Notes under the pieces: model-generated
What the model was told of the DNA's origin: nothing
The model's input: the letters and a program-made list of their open reading frames with translations, nothing else
Database searches by the model: none
DNA from: Heligmosomoides polygyrus polygyrus
Taxonomy: Eukaryota > Nematoda > Chromadorea > Rhabditida > Heligmosomidae
Direction: 5' to 3'
Length of the DNA stretch: 64,000 bases
Assembly: GCA_947396885.1 (NCBI GenBank)
Contig: OX377202.1
Location: 22,444,001-22,508,000, forward strand
Program-made: the position numbers and the translations under genes
Shown here: positions 1 through 12,500 of the stretch, piece after piece
How the letters are laid out: the number at the start of each line of letters is the position of its first letter
How positions within the stretch are numbered: the stretch's first letter is position 1

Positions 1-41
1 TCTATGTATCTTTACACTTTGTAGTGTAGCTCGATTCTACA

Positions 42-338
42 CAAAGGATAAGGATAAAGGACGGCGTTACTCAATCCCTTCTGGGATGCGTCAGCGCATT
101 CTACTTTTACGGGATGTCGTGGAGGCGACATGAATGCGTATTTGGCCATACAATGACTTGCGGTGGCCAGCCCATGAACAAGTCAGCGCTTTACCCTTCC
201 CAGACAAGTCTGGTACCAATTCACCGACCCCAGAGGGATGGAAGGCTTGGTTGGCCTGGGCGGGAAATCCGAACCAGGAACCTGGTATCGGGTGCACGCG
301 GCAGTCGCGCCTCCTCCGAATGCGCTACATACGCCCAT
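42..338 (-). mobile_element. tRNA-derived SINE, full length
   Basis: Read on the minus strand, it starts with an A box like TAGCGCAGTCGG (here slightly mutated), then a B box GGTTCGGATTTCC, a conserved body and a (TCCTTTA)-type tail. It is flanked by a direct 9-base repeat gattctaca (33-41 and 339-347), a target duplication that supports retroposition. It lies beyond the stop of the EB gene. Confidence 0.8.
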
Positions 339-425
339 GATTCTACATATAATAATTGAAAAGGATATTAATTTATACATCTGAAGCACAAATAAAAGTA
401 CAAATTTCGACCCAATTTCATGAGC

Positions 426-544
426 TTATCCGTTGATAAATGATCCAATGGCATTATTGGCGCCGCCACCTCCACCGAAGATCTGCCCGAACAGCTTGAA
501 GAGATCGTTGCCTCTTGGTACGCTCACGCCAGGAATGATGCCGA
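426..544 (-). CDS. EB gene exon 8 (C terminus, stop)
   Basis: The acceptor is ctatttcag. The frame enters with two bases and reads residues 260-298, ending in a Gly-rich segment and TAA (426-428 on the plus strand). It resembles the Gly/Phe-rich tails of secreted nematode proteins. No AATAAA is obvious in the 60 bases after the stop. Confidence 0.72.
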
Positions 545-3500
545 CTGAAATAGTTGTTCAGACGGTGTGCTAATTTCCATCCGTAAAGATGGAGTTATGT
601 TCTCACTCTTTAAAGAAGCAAGAGAAGGAAATGTATGAATATTGTAGCGGCTTCCATCAGTCTATGTCGCAAATATGGGCAGCATTGAGAAGTGGGAGCA
701 CGCCAGCTAATCATAGCCAATCAGCGTACCAACTGTGCTCGCCAATCAGGCGGCCGTACACACTCTTTGAATTGTATGCCCATTCGATGCAGCCTAAGTG
801 GCTGGCGCATCCGCAACTCTCAGTGCTGCTCACATCCGCGACTAGGACTAGGATCTCATCAAACGAAACTCAAAAGGGATGACGACAGTGCAGAAACTCA
901 CTGCTCGGTTGAGACGTGGTGGTCGGTGGTGGCGGAAGAGCTACGCATTTGTCGCCTTTCTGCTCGAATCCGCAGCGACACATACAACGGCCTCTGTAGC
1001 ATCCGGAGTTCACTGGGCACTGTCGCTGGACGAAGCACAGACTACCGAGGGCGCCGGGCTGTAACGGATCGCTGATTTGGTGTCGTTGCCAATCGGAAGG
1101 ACAAAGCAACGACCTTCATGCAGCTGGTGTCCTTGCTGAGCGCCTCGTTCTCGCAGTCTCGCGAGCACGACTGTGACGGATTCTTCATCGGATGCGTCAG
1201 AGAGTCGACAGACGGATGGAATCCGGCGACGCATTGGCACTGACCCTACAAAGCGTAAACGTTCCACTAGCACTCAGATTTTCAGTTATCGCTGGGAAGT
1301 CTCAAGGGCGTCATGATTGGCAGGGCTAAACCCACCTTCACACATTCCATGCCTTCTCCTCCTCCACACTGAGCGTTGGTGGTACACGCGGAGTTGAGCT
1401 GACCACGTGGAATGCACTTAAGTATTCTGGTTCGGTCAACGATGTGATCAAAGTTGAAGCTTGGAGAACTCCTTACCCTTTCTGAGATGCGTTGCCGAAT
1501 AAAGGATAAAGGATGGCGTTTATCAATTGCTCACGGAATGCGCCACGCATTCTACTTCTGGGGTGTTATGGAGGAATGCGTATTTGGCCCACACAATGAC
1601 TTGAGCTAGCCAGACAATAGACAGGTCAGTGTTTTATATTTTCCAGGCAAACATGGCATCACTTTATCGACCTCGGACGGATGGTAGGCTTGGTTGACTG
1701 GGCAAGAAATCCGAACCAGAATTCAGGAATCCCCTAAACTATGTACCCTATTACCCACGGGTTATGACGAAGATATGTTCGGCTGAACGAAGTTTTCGAC
1801 CTTCAAAATATCTTTGGGGCATAGCCAACTCGAATGATTGATGAATTAGTCTTGCAATCTTTTCTAGATTGGAAGACCAATTCATCAATCGATCGAGTTG
1901 GAAGAAATGGTTGCTAAGCTCTAGAACTGAAGGGAACAGGATGCAATTTATCTCGTGTTGTTTGCTCGAAAACTCCAAGAGAGATTTATTCTTCAATTTG
2001 ATTATTCGAGAGTTTAAGGAATCGATTCATTCGTTCGATCGATAGCTCGAAATTTCGAAGGTCGACTTTGTTTGTCCGTTCGAAAAAGTCAAAACAGCTC
2101 AACTCTAATGCGCTTACTAGATGTGCTACGGCATAAGATCGCGCTCTGCGTTCGGTGCGGGTAGACGAGTTCCTTTTGCCACGTTTGCATAGAAATTGCG
2201 TGATGCGACAGAAACGAATAACGTTCAACCCAGACCTTCGCGATTAGCAGAAATAGCCAAAAATCACTCAGCACACGTGGAGCGCTGTCAGACGAAACGG
2301 TGGCTACTGTGTGCTCCTGCATCGAAGCATGGTCCGGGTCCTGTCCTGAGCAACTCTAGGCCTGCCCAATGATGTTTGGGCCGGCAGTTTGATAGATGTT
2401 ATCGACTATTACAGGCTCTGAAGAAGGCGAAACTCGTCGAAATGTAAGCCGAACAAAGAAGAACGTAGCACTCTTGGTTAACGGCTACGCTAGCTCCAGG
2501 CCTGTTCGTAGTCCATGGCGGGAGCTATAGGAGTGACTGAGTCGTGCAAAGCGTACGATAAATAATGACAAGCGATTCCTGGCAAAAATCTATCAGAATT
2601 CTTGCCCAGGCTATTAGTCGCTGTTATCGCTCCCGCGGTGGACATCGTCACACCGCAAGTCTTCCATCCTTACGTGTCGATACGTCGGTACCAGACTTGT
2701 TTGCAATGGATAAAACGCTGACTTGTCTATCGGATGGGCACCACAAGTCACTCCATGAGTCACTGTAAACGCTAGATATCTCTGCAGTATAGTACATGGC
2801 GCACCCCAGGAGGGATTGTCTAATGCCTCCCGTTTGTCCTTTATACTTACCTGGTTGTTGGCGTATAGTGCATTCGGAGCCAGTGCATTACACGGACGAC
2901 GGCAACAGACTGCCTGCGAGACGAGTCCATCTGAAAGTTGAGCTTATAGAGCTCGACTTCTTCAAAGCACTGATGCCGAGGACAGGTATATGAATCATCA
3001 GCAGCCTTCATTTCCCCCCGTGATAATCTTTCCCTAGTGAAGGTCGCGAAGAAGACGAAGAACGTCCGACTCCGTACCCACCTATTCGACTCCACTGTTC
3101 TTCCTGCCCTATCATGCGCCTCAGAGACCTGGGCCATACGAAAGCAGGATAAACACGCGACCAGTGTCACGCAGCGGAGAATCAAGAGGACGATGCTGGG
3201 AGTGACTCGATTCGCTCAAGTGAGAGAAGCCCTCCGGAGTTCCGAGCTTCATCGACGTTCGAAGATCAGAGACGCTGTCGCGTGGGCCAAGTTGTCGAAA
3301 ATTAGGTGGGCCAGCCACGTAATGCGCTTCGCAGACACTCGCTGAACGAGAGCCGTTATCGACTGGATTCCGCGGGATGTCAAGAGAACACCAGGACGCC
3401 CATCAACGCGTTGGTCGGACTTCTTCGTGAAAGCCCTGAACGACCGACATGACGCTCTTCGTGTCCCTTGAGCAAGGAGGATCCATTGGAGCACTCTAGC

Positions 3501-6500
3501 ACGCGACAGGGACGAAAGGAGACGCTGCTGGCGCCCGTTCGAGCAAGTCGATGATCAACGGGGCGACAGGTGAAACAGCTGAACTTTTCCCATAGTTTTC
3601 TCATCACTTGAGCTAGTATGAAGTTCTTCAGTTAAGCTCCGTTGAAGTGAGTATGTCTTCTCTACTTTGTCCAGCAGTGGTAGATCAGTGCGTGCATCAA
3701 ATTCTAGGGAGTACAATAGACAGACTGGTATTTTACGTCTCCCATACAAGTACAAAAGCAAAATCCCGAGTAGATTTTGGTTTGGGATTAAACTCTTGGC
3801 CGTTTTACGCTACATAATCGTGAGTCACTTTCACCACAAACCATCAAAATTGCGTTAAACTTGAGCGCTCACCTGAGAGCAGGTGGCAGAAGTGCGTATC
3901 ACTGGGGCATCGGAGTGGTTGTGTTGCGTTGGGATCGCATGAAAACATTGTGTCAACATGGCTGGCCAGAGGACAGACCACTGGGCAGCAGTGTCCAACA
4001 GGTGAGTCAGCAGCGGCCACACAGGACTGACCGGGAGGACAGTCGTCCTGATCGGACGGGAAGTTGAACGCCTGCAGACGTACAGTACTGTAATGTCACA
4101 AAACAAAGTTACTACAGCGCACGGGACCAAACGTACCAGCGATGGCTCAATTTTGATGACGCAACGTTGTCCAGGAAGCCCGCCGAGGGGGCAGTTCGCG
4201 GCTGCAACGCAACGAGATCCCTAAACAGACATGGTCTCTGTTGCGGAAAAGAGGAAGGCCTGGACAGGTCTAGAAACTGCCTTCATCGCATAAGCAAAGC
4301 AGGAACGATGGGTGTTCGTGTTCCTGAGGCGAGGGGTATTCACGGACTTCCATCACGATTCTACCAGTCTGTTGGTGTACATCCTCGTGCTGTCGAATGG
4401 ATTATGAATTTTCTTCAGGACCGCACCTTTCGGGTTCGTATTGGATGTTATTTTTCCTCGGTTTATCCTATCACGAATGGGGCTCCCCAATGAGGGGTTC
4501 TCTCCCCGCTTTTGTTTCTGATTTACACCTGTGATTTACCTGATCTGTTATCTCCAACTGGTGTATCCTGTGTTATGTATGCAGATGGTATATGGTCTAC
4601 AGAACTATTGACAACTCAGTGGGTTGCCTATCTCATCAGAACGCAATTGATGGGTTTGCAGATGGTCCAGAGAGTGGATTTCCCTTTGCCGTCTAAAAAG
4701 ACAATGGTTCTAAGTATTGGATCTAAGGATACTTGCACAGATTATGTAGTTGGGTCCGATAAGCTTGACTTCATTAATGAAGTCAAGGATTTGGTTTTCA
4801 AAGATGATGACAAGCTTTCCTTCTACAGCCACAATAAGTCTCTAATTGCTAGCGCCTTCAGTCGTATTTTTAATCTGTTTAAAGCTCTACGTGCACGCAA
4901 TTCTAGGGTACTTCTGACAGCTTACAAAAGCTATGTAAGGCCTATGCCGGAAACAGGTACGACTGTCCTCTCTTCATATATGTAGGAAGAAGGGCATTGA
5001 TCTCCTGGAAAGTGCCCAAACAACTTCACGCGTAAACTGGCTATGCGGTGTTCTGGGCTGGACTATGAGTTCATTCCAAACAGAGTTTCATGACGTCGGC
5101 TGTGGCTTACGCAGTTTGCACCTCAGAGGAAAACGAAATGATCTCGCTATGGCACTCAAAGTTCTTACTGGTAGAGCTTCTGTTAACTCCTCCAATTTTT
5201 TCACAGTTGTTGATTCCTCTACTAGAGGCGGTAGGAAGAAAGTCAAGGTTCCGCCTTGTAGGAAACAGGTCAGTGCACAATTCTTTTCTAATAGGGTTGC
5301 TGTGCTCTTAAATAAGGCGTTCAAAGAGGCGGCGCCAAGAGTCAAGTGTAGGAAGTTCCTACACCTGATTCTTGGCTCTTTTAAAGCTAAAGCCAGTAAG
5401 GCTGTGGCAGAGGTGTCCCGATTTTCTTTTGATTCACTTTTGCTTCCGTTTATCCAGTAAGCAATGATGCTGTTTTGTCACATGTTGTTCTCCGGTTCTA
5501 TTATGCTGATGTTTGTGTTTGTGTTTGTTTGTTGTTTTATGCCTAGTCTTCGGGCTACGTCCAGAATAAAGTAAAGTAAAGTAAACAATTAAGAGCGGGT
5601 GCTCACGCTTAGTAGATCAAAGCGACAGTAGTTAGTAAAACATGAGACACAAATGATTCTGTAATGGACTGAATTGGTTTACTTGTGCGGTGTTACCACC
5701 CAACATCTACATTCATCGCACTTGGCCCATGAGCTGTCTTATCGAATATGTAATATATAATTTTCAAACCGAATTAGACACTATTAAAATTGAACTAGAT
5801 TTTTTTTCAAATCAAGTTGTACCCTCATCCAAGCAGCAGAAGAGCTGTTTTGAAATCAAACTAAACATCATCGAAATCAAAAAGAGGGTCTTCCAGATGA
5901 AATTAGAAATTCGCCAAGATGACTGGAACAATTTGTTGTTCAAGCAAAACTAGGTATGATCTACTTTGAAACCTTTTTAATTCAATAATTCATTAACTGA
6001 GTACACCCTTAACAAGTGGGCACAACTATATAAAAACCCTGCTTTTTAAGAGTATTAGAAGAAGAGATTGAGCCATGTAGTCACCTGGCATGCCACAACT
6101 CGCTTGACTGGCAGAGTAAATGCTGCTTACTTGAAAAAATAAAGCGAATTTATTTTTTATTGAATTTTCACAACTATTTTTGTTGCACCGTTGACCCCTG
6201 TGTGATCTACTTCGGACAATAAAACTTTGAACTTTACGTAAAATGGATCTTCCTCATAAATTAAATGAAAATCGCAGTTAAGCAATACGTTCAGCTGACA
6301 TTTTCGATCGATTTTATCGAATCCAATTTTTATCGATTTTTTTCCAGGGACGACCGTTTGAAGTGGATGTGATGCCCGGACGACCAACTTCACGTTAATT
6401 AAACATCGGTTAATGCTTGCTATTAGGGCAAAGCTCCAGTCAGTCGTTGGGCCAGCTGACTAAAGGATTAGCACCTAATAAGGAAAGTATCTCCATACTC

Positions 6501-9500
6501 GAAACGGTGATATCCCTGTAAACGCTTCCTCACCTGCTGAATAGTCCCAGAGATGCAGACGCATTGAGAGTTCAAGCAAGCGGAGAACGGCGAGGTACAA
6601 TCGTAGTGCCTCGTGCAGCGGTCTCCAACACGTGAACCGGAAATCAAAAGTTATTTGGTGGCTAGATGGTGGGCGTTGTTGTAAGAAAATCTAAATGCAT
6701 AGAGTTCCACATATTTCTACGATAAGAAAGTGCAGGTTGAAATCGTTTTACTCCTCTCAGCTCTCCATCAAAGCTACACCACAGAACGTCAATCCCACGC
6801 CAGAGTAGTCCGTAAAGGTGCAGCAAAATGTGCTGGGAAACTCGTCGGCACTCATCACGGTTCGCACCAGCCCTTACTAACTAGTTTCCCGTTTTCTGCG
6901 TTCGTGGACCAACGTTTTTAACTTCTACAATGTTCTAAGAACTTGGGATTTTGCTGAAGAATGTCTACTGAAGATCTCATTTCCCATAAAAAGGGTACTT
7001 TCTACAAAAGAAATGGGATTGTAGCCTGAATTAAGCTAAAGTGATTTCTAGTTTCATTTTATTGGACGTACTACGCATCTAATTACATAGCTACTTTCAT
7101 TTTAAACTGGACACTTTTCTTTTTAAATTGCACCCTTTCACTTTAAAATCGGACACCTCTAGAAGTAAAATTTGGAGGACATTTTGCAGTCAAACGTATA
7201 TATGTACTCTTTAAATAGACAATGTCTAACCAAGTTAAAATTATCATTTTACCTTTTTTATTAAAAATTTAACCATTGCAGAATGTCTCCACTTTTTTGT
7301 TAACACAAAATTCTTACATTTGACCTCGAACAATATTTTTGGATTCACGGTAAAGTTCTAGGGACGCGTGTAGCGCAGTCGGAGGAAGCGCCGACTCTCG
7401 TCTGCACCCAGTACTAGGTTCCTGGTTCGTATTTCCCGCCCAGGCCAAGCAAGCCTTCCATCCCTCCGGGGTCGATGAATTGGTACGAGACATGTCTAGG
7501 AAGGATAAAGCGCTGACTTGTTCATCGGCTGGCCACCGCAAGTCATTGTATGGCCAAATACGCATTCAAATCGCCTCACATCCCGTAGAAGTATAATGCG
7601 TGGCACATTCCTAAAGGGATTTAGTAACGCCGTCCTTTATCCTTAGCCTTATCCTAGAGTGCTGGAGATTAATGGATTTACTGGTGTGTTACGGAGGAGA
7701 TTACGCCACGCACTCGTTCCGCACATTGCATTGTCTATTAGAATGACATTAATTGCTGTTCACATGCGTGTAAATATAGAAACAGCAAAAATGATGTAGT
7801 AAAGGAAATTCTTCATAGATAACTTGAGGTAAACAGAAGGACGAGTGCACGGTAGTCTCTTCATATGAAGAATTCTTTGTGTCGCGGCACTTCAGAATCC
7901 ACACCAGATACTGTTTTTCGGCATAGGAGTTCTATTCTATCATTCAAGTCGTGTACACACTTCCTCTTAGGACAACTTTATAAGTGTTTCGGCACAAATT
8001 TTCTTAAAACAGAGGACTATTTTGCCCTTGCTATAAAACCTCTATTTCGCTTTTGATATGTTTGTTTTTGCTTAAAAGGTGTGCTATTTATAATGAAAAG
8101 TGTCCTGCTTAAAGCAAAAAGTGTCACGTTTAAAGTGAAGATTTTTCTCGAGGAATTACAGTTCAATTCCATGAGGAAATCAACGGAATTATTTACGCCT
8201 TTCATTACCAAACACTAAGCGAAAAATTGCAGATCTTATTACGTTGTACAAAATTCTAGCTGAAAAGCTGGAATTGACACTTTCTGTAAGAGGAAAGGTC
8301 ATTCTTCGGCTCTCGATTGCTAGATCGCGAATCAGGTCAGGCTTCGTAACTTTTCGGATTCTCACGGACTTCAATTTGCCAGTTGGTAAGTACGAAGACT
8401 AGACGAGGTTCTCTGAGCTAGCCTGTAGAAGTTATGCCAAATGTGATATGTGATATACTGTAATCTTTCGCTTGCATATTACCGGGGAGATGTGATTAGT
8501 ACGTATTTGTCCTTTAAGTTATTTCTTCATATTTTAGGCTAGAAATGTGTCTATGCCTTAAATAAATAAAAAAAAGATGGTGTAGGAACGTCTGTGAGAG
8601 GTCAGAAACAGCATTTTTCAGCCCGACACATTTATTGAGCCCTAAAGACGACTTTGAAGACTATGCAGCTCTTTGTTGTATGTGCATAGATGGTCACTGA
8701 TACTTACTCGTCACGCATTCTCCGTTGCTTATCCTCGTCGTTCCACGCTGTACGCATTGACATTCGCCGTTTCTGCAGAACAACGGCTCTCGGCACTTGT
8801 TCGTGCAAGAGGCGCCAACTTTAGCAGGAACTGAAAGGAGGCACTTAGCCGAGCTGGGTCTAACAAAATAAGCCCATATGAAGTTAAAAAGGTTATGTTA
8901 AAAAAGGTTACTTTGCTATAATCTAGGTTACCCAAGAATCTCTTGGTAAAGTGAACTCACGTGGAACACATCGTATCCCCCGGCCCTTTTCGTCGTTCGC
9001 TTCAACGTAGTGAGGATGGCATCGACAGCGGTTCCTGAGACATATTGAGCCCTGAAGAGACTGGTGTTAGCTCGAGCAGAGGAGGTTATTATTGCAGAAG
9101 ACGTGACTACTACTCGTCAACGTCTCGGCCAAACGAGGCCAGACCTCATTTTCACCGACATTCCCGAATAGTTGAAGACCTTTTGGAAGGATACAGTTTT
9201 TGGGATGTCCGGCCAAATGTTGTTATTCGTGCATTCACCAGCCAACGTTGATGTTTTATGAGTCTATATATCTTAGCAATTCTGTCTACACAGTATTTCT
9301 GTATCGAAATGTAAGCATCGAGATACAAACATTAAAACATGCCGATGATGCTCCCTTTATTGTCCATTTTCAGCTTAATGTTTTACCATCTTGTTTTCAC
9401 TTATTTGTTACTCTGACTATATGTTAATAATACTACTTTTTACTATTATATAATTAATTATTATGACTATATACTATTGGGCTCGTGTAGCGCAGTCGGA

Positions 9501-12500
9501 GGAGGTGCTGGCTGTCACGTGCACCCTATGCCAGGTTCCTCGTTCGGATTTCCTGCTTAGGCCAACAAAGTCTTCCATCCCTCCGGTCAGTAAATTGGTG
9601 CTTGATTCGTCTGAGAAAGACATAGCGCTGGCTTGTTCATCAGCTGGCCACCGTCATTGTATGGCTAAATGCGCATTCAAAATCCTCCACGATAACCCAT
9701 AGAAGTAGAATGCGTTGCGCATCCCAAAAGGGACTAACGCGCTAACTCGTAAGTAGCGCTGTCCTTTATCCTTATTCTTAAGTGGAAAAAACAGCATTCA
9801 AGCAAGGGTTTTCAAGCAACCCAGTAATTAATAGTTAACGTTCCATCACCAAAGGAAAACAGACACCACCTTGGCGTTGAATGACCCAGCTCCGGGTCGC
9901 ACGGCTACCTATACATCATCGCGATTACATAGAGGCCACCTGTTGAGCGCCGTGGACCACCCGGGGGAGATACGACCCGCAATAAGGGGCGCCTATAAGT
10001 AGGGCTCGTCTTTTCCTTGCATCGTTCATTCCTGAACATATACTAAAATTGGAACAATACAGAGAAGATTAGCATGGCCCCTGCGCAAGGATGACACGCA
10101 AATTCGTGAAGCGTTCCAAAATTTCTTGTGCCTTTTCGTGCCAATCTTTCTTTTAAAATTTGAAGGCATCTAATCGTAGCGGTCCAGCATCTTACTCGGT
10201 CGTTGGGCTAGGTTGCCGTCAAGAGGGGGAAAACACAAACATCCCAGAGCTGAAAGCTTGATTTCCACAATAAGTTATTGCTGCCGGAAATCTTACAATT
10301 AATAGAAAAGATATTTGCAATATCCTCTCTATTAATCCGTTACTGCAGAGTCTAAAAATGGCTGTAATTCACAGTCAAGAACAAACTGTAAGAGAACTTT
10401 TCTGTGTTATTTTTTCTACAGATTGAAACCGTGCTTAAAGAATTTCTTCAGGGAAGGAAGCTAACAGGGAAAACACAGACATTGTTCTATTACAGTTTGA
10501 TTTTAACTGTGACTGTACTTGACTAATTATTCGCGCTTTGAATAAATAAATAAATAAATAAAATGTAACACGTATCTATTATTGAAGTTTAAATCATCAG
10601 TGTAAATCGTTAAATATTTACTACATTCAAAGAAATTTTTGCTACTGTTATTAAAGCAAATATCTTAGAAATTTAGTAAATTTGTCTATCATAAAAACGT
10701 GAATTCATATGAGCTTCCGACTTTGAGGTGACGAAGATCAACGGAATTTCGAAGAGGTGACGGAAACGGAACACGTTGACCAGTAAACAACACGCACTTC
10801 TGATAGGCATGCACCAGTCAGCAGAAGAACCAGACTTTCATCAAAAGCTCTTCGGCAAAGTAGACGCCCAAAGTGAACGCTGTTGAAGAACAAGACGTAT
10901 TTAGTACCGCCGCTAGACATTCAAGTCTGCGACGCAAAAACGTGTATCTTGTAGTCTACGATGTTGAGGAAAGGGAGGGCTCCTAACGTTGTTTACTCCG
11001 CATAAATCAGGGGAGTGCCTAGTGGCACTAGAGTTATTCATTTGGAGGCCACAGGAAATGTTAGCGATGGAGTTAAGTGGATTACAGAATATTGTACATA
11101 CAGTTTGAATGCGTATCTGATCAGAAAGCAGCATCTACTCAATTAATCCAATGAAAATCGCGGCGAGCTGGAGGATTGCGTGGCACGATCTTTTACTCTA
11201 ATACACAACAGCACTTCTGCACTTTAAAATAAGATTTAAATAGTTATTTTTCTTAAAAATAAAATTGTCACAACATTTCGAAGGAGCAGGTGATTTGAAA
11301 CTTTTCAAGGGAAGTCGTGCCAACTTTTCCGTTGTTCGATTTTTTACCTTCTTATAATGGGTGTGGTTTTGTCTGGAACAGGCTGGTTTTGATTTAGAGG
11401 ATAAAGGATAAAGAATAAAGGACGGCGTTGCTCAATCCCTTTTAGGATGCGCCACACATTCTACTTCTACGGGATGTCGTGGAGGCGATATGAATGCGTA
11501 TTTGGTCATACAATGGGTTGCGATGGCCAACTGATGAACAAGTCAGCGCTTTATCCCTCCCAGACAAGTCTGGCACCAATTCACCGATCCCGGAGGGATG
11601 GAGGGCTTGGTTAGCCTCGGCGGGAAATCCGAACCAGGACCCTGGAATCGGGTGCAGGCGACAGTCGGCGCCTCCTCCGACTGCGCGACACGCGGCCTAG
11701 AGGATATTTACTTTAATTTCAGTGGTGTAATCCCTGCCTTCAAGAGTGTCCAATTTTACGTGATATAAAATGATACACTTGCGTTATCCAACAAGGACAC
11801 CACGATCAGCGTCACGCAACCAGAAATCGAGAGGACGTCCGTTTTTCTGCGAACTAATCATGGGTAATTCTCGTGAAATCCTATCGTAGGACATCCCTCG
11901 TTTTAGCTTTAATCGGGTTACCGCGTGCGTTCTTTTCGCATTCGAAACCGCAGCGCCATCTGAACGCTTACTTGGACGTTTTCTATTACTCATTCAATGC
12001 GCAGTCTTCCCACATTCGGCCGGATTGCCCATAACTGGTTTGATAGAGAACTGAGTTTTAAGCTCTTCCTCCGACACACCATGCAATTTTCGTTACATAG
12101 AGCCCATTCATTCGAACGCTTTTCGGTGCATGTTGCGAAGACGAGCAGTGCTGACGTGCCACCACTTCCCAATGTTGCCCATTTTCGCGACCTGAACCCG
12201 CTTTTCTCACCATTGTGTCTTTAAGAAACAAAAGATAACGGACGGCTTTAATCAATCCCTTTTAGGATGCGCCACGCATTCTACTTCTATGGGATATTCT
12301 GGAGCGATTTGAGCGCGTATTTGGCCTACATAATGACTTATGTAGGGTAGTCAGCCGATGAAAAAGTCAGCGTTTTATCCTTCCCAGACAAGTCTGATAC
12401 CTATCACCGACCCCGAAAAGATTAAGTGTATACATAATTGGCCGGGGCGGCAAATCCGAACCAAGAACCAGGAATCGGGAGCATGCTAGCCGGAACCTCT

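Noticed and set aside
134..340. A repeated open frame of about 65-80 codons seen in many SINE copies (also at 7314-7565, 11494-11700, 32934-33131, 40249-40437, 57339-57635)
   Set aside because: It runs antisense to the SINE and is shared only because the DNA is shared. Copies carry frameshifts and stops at random places, so there is no sign of selection for protein.
2414..2450. A confident hammerhead ribozyme call
   Set aside because: An extra A between the conserved box and the stem, and a nearly absent stem III, break the known fold. Kept only as a finding to test.
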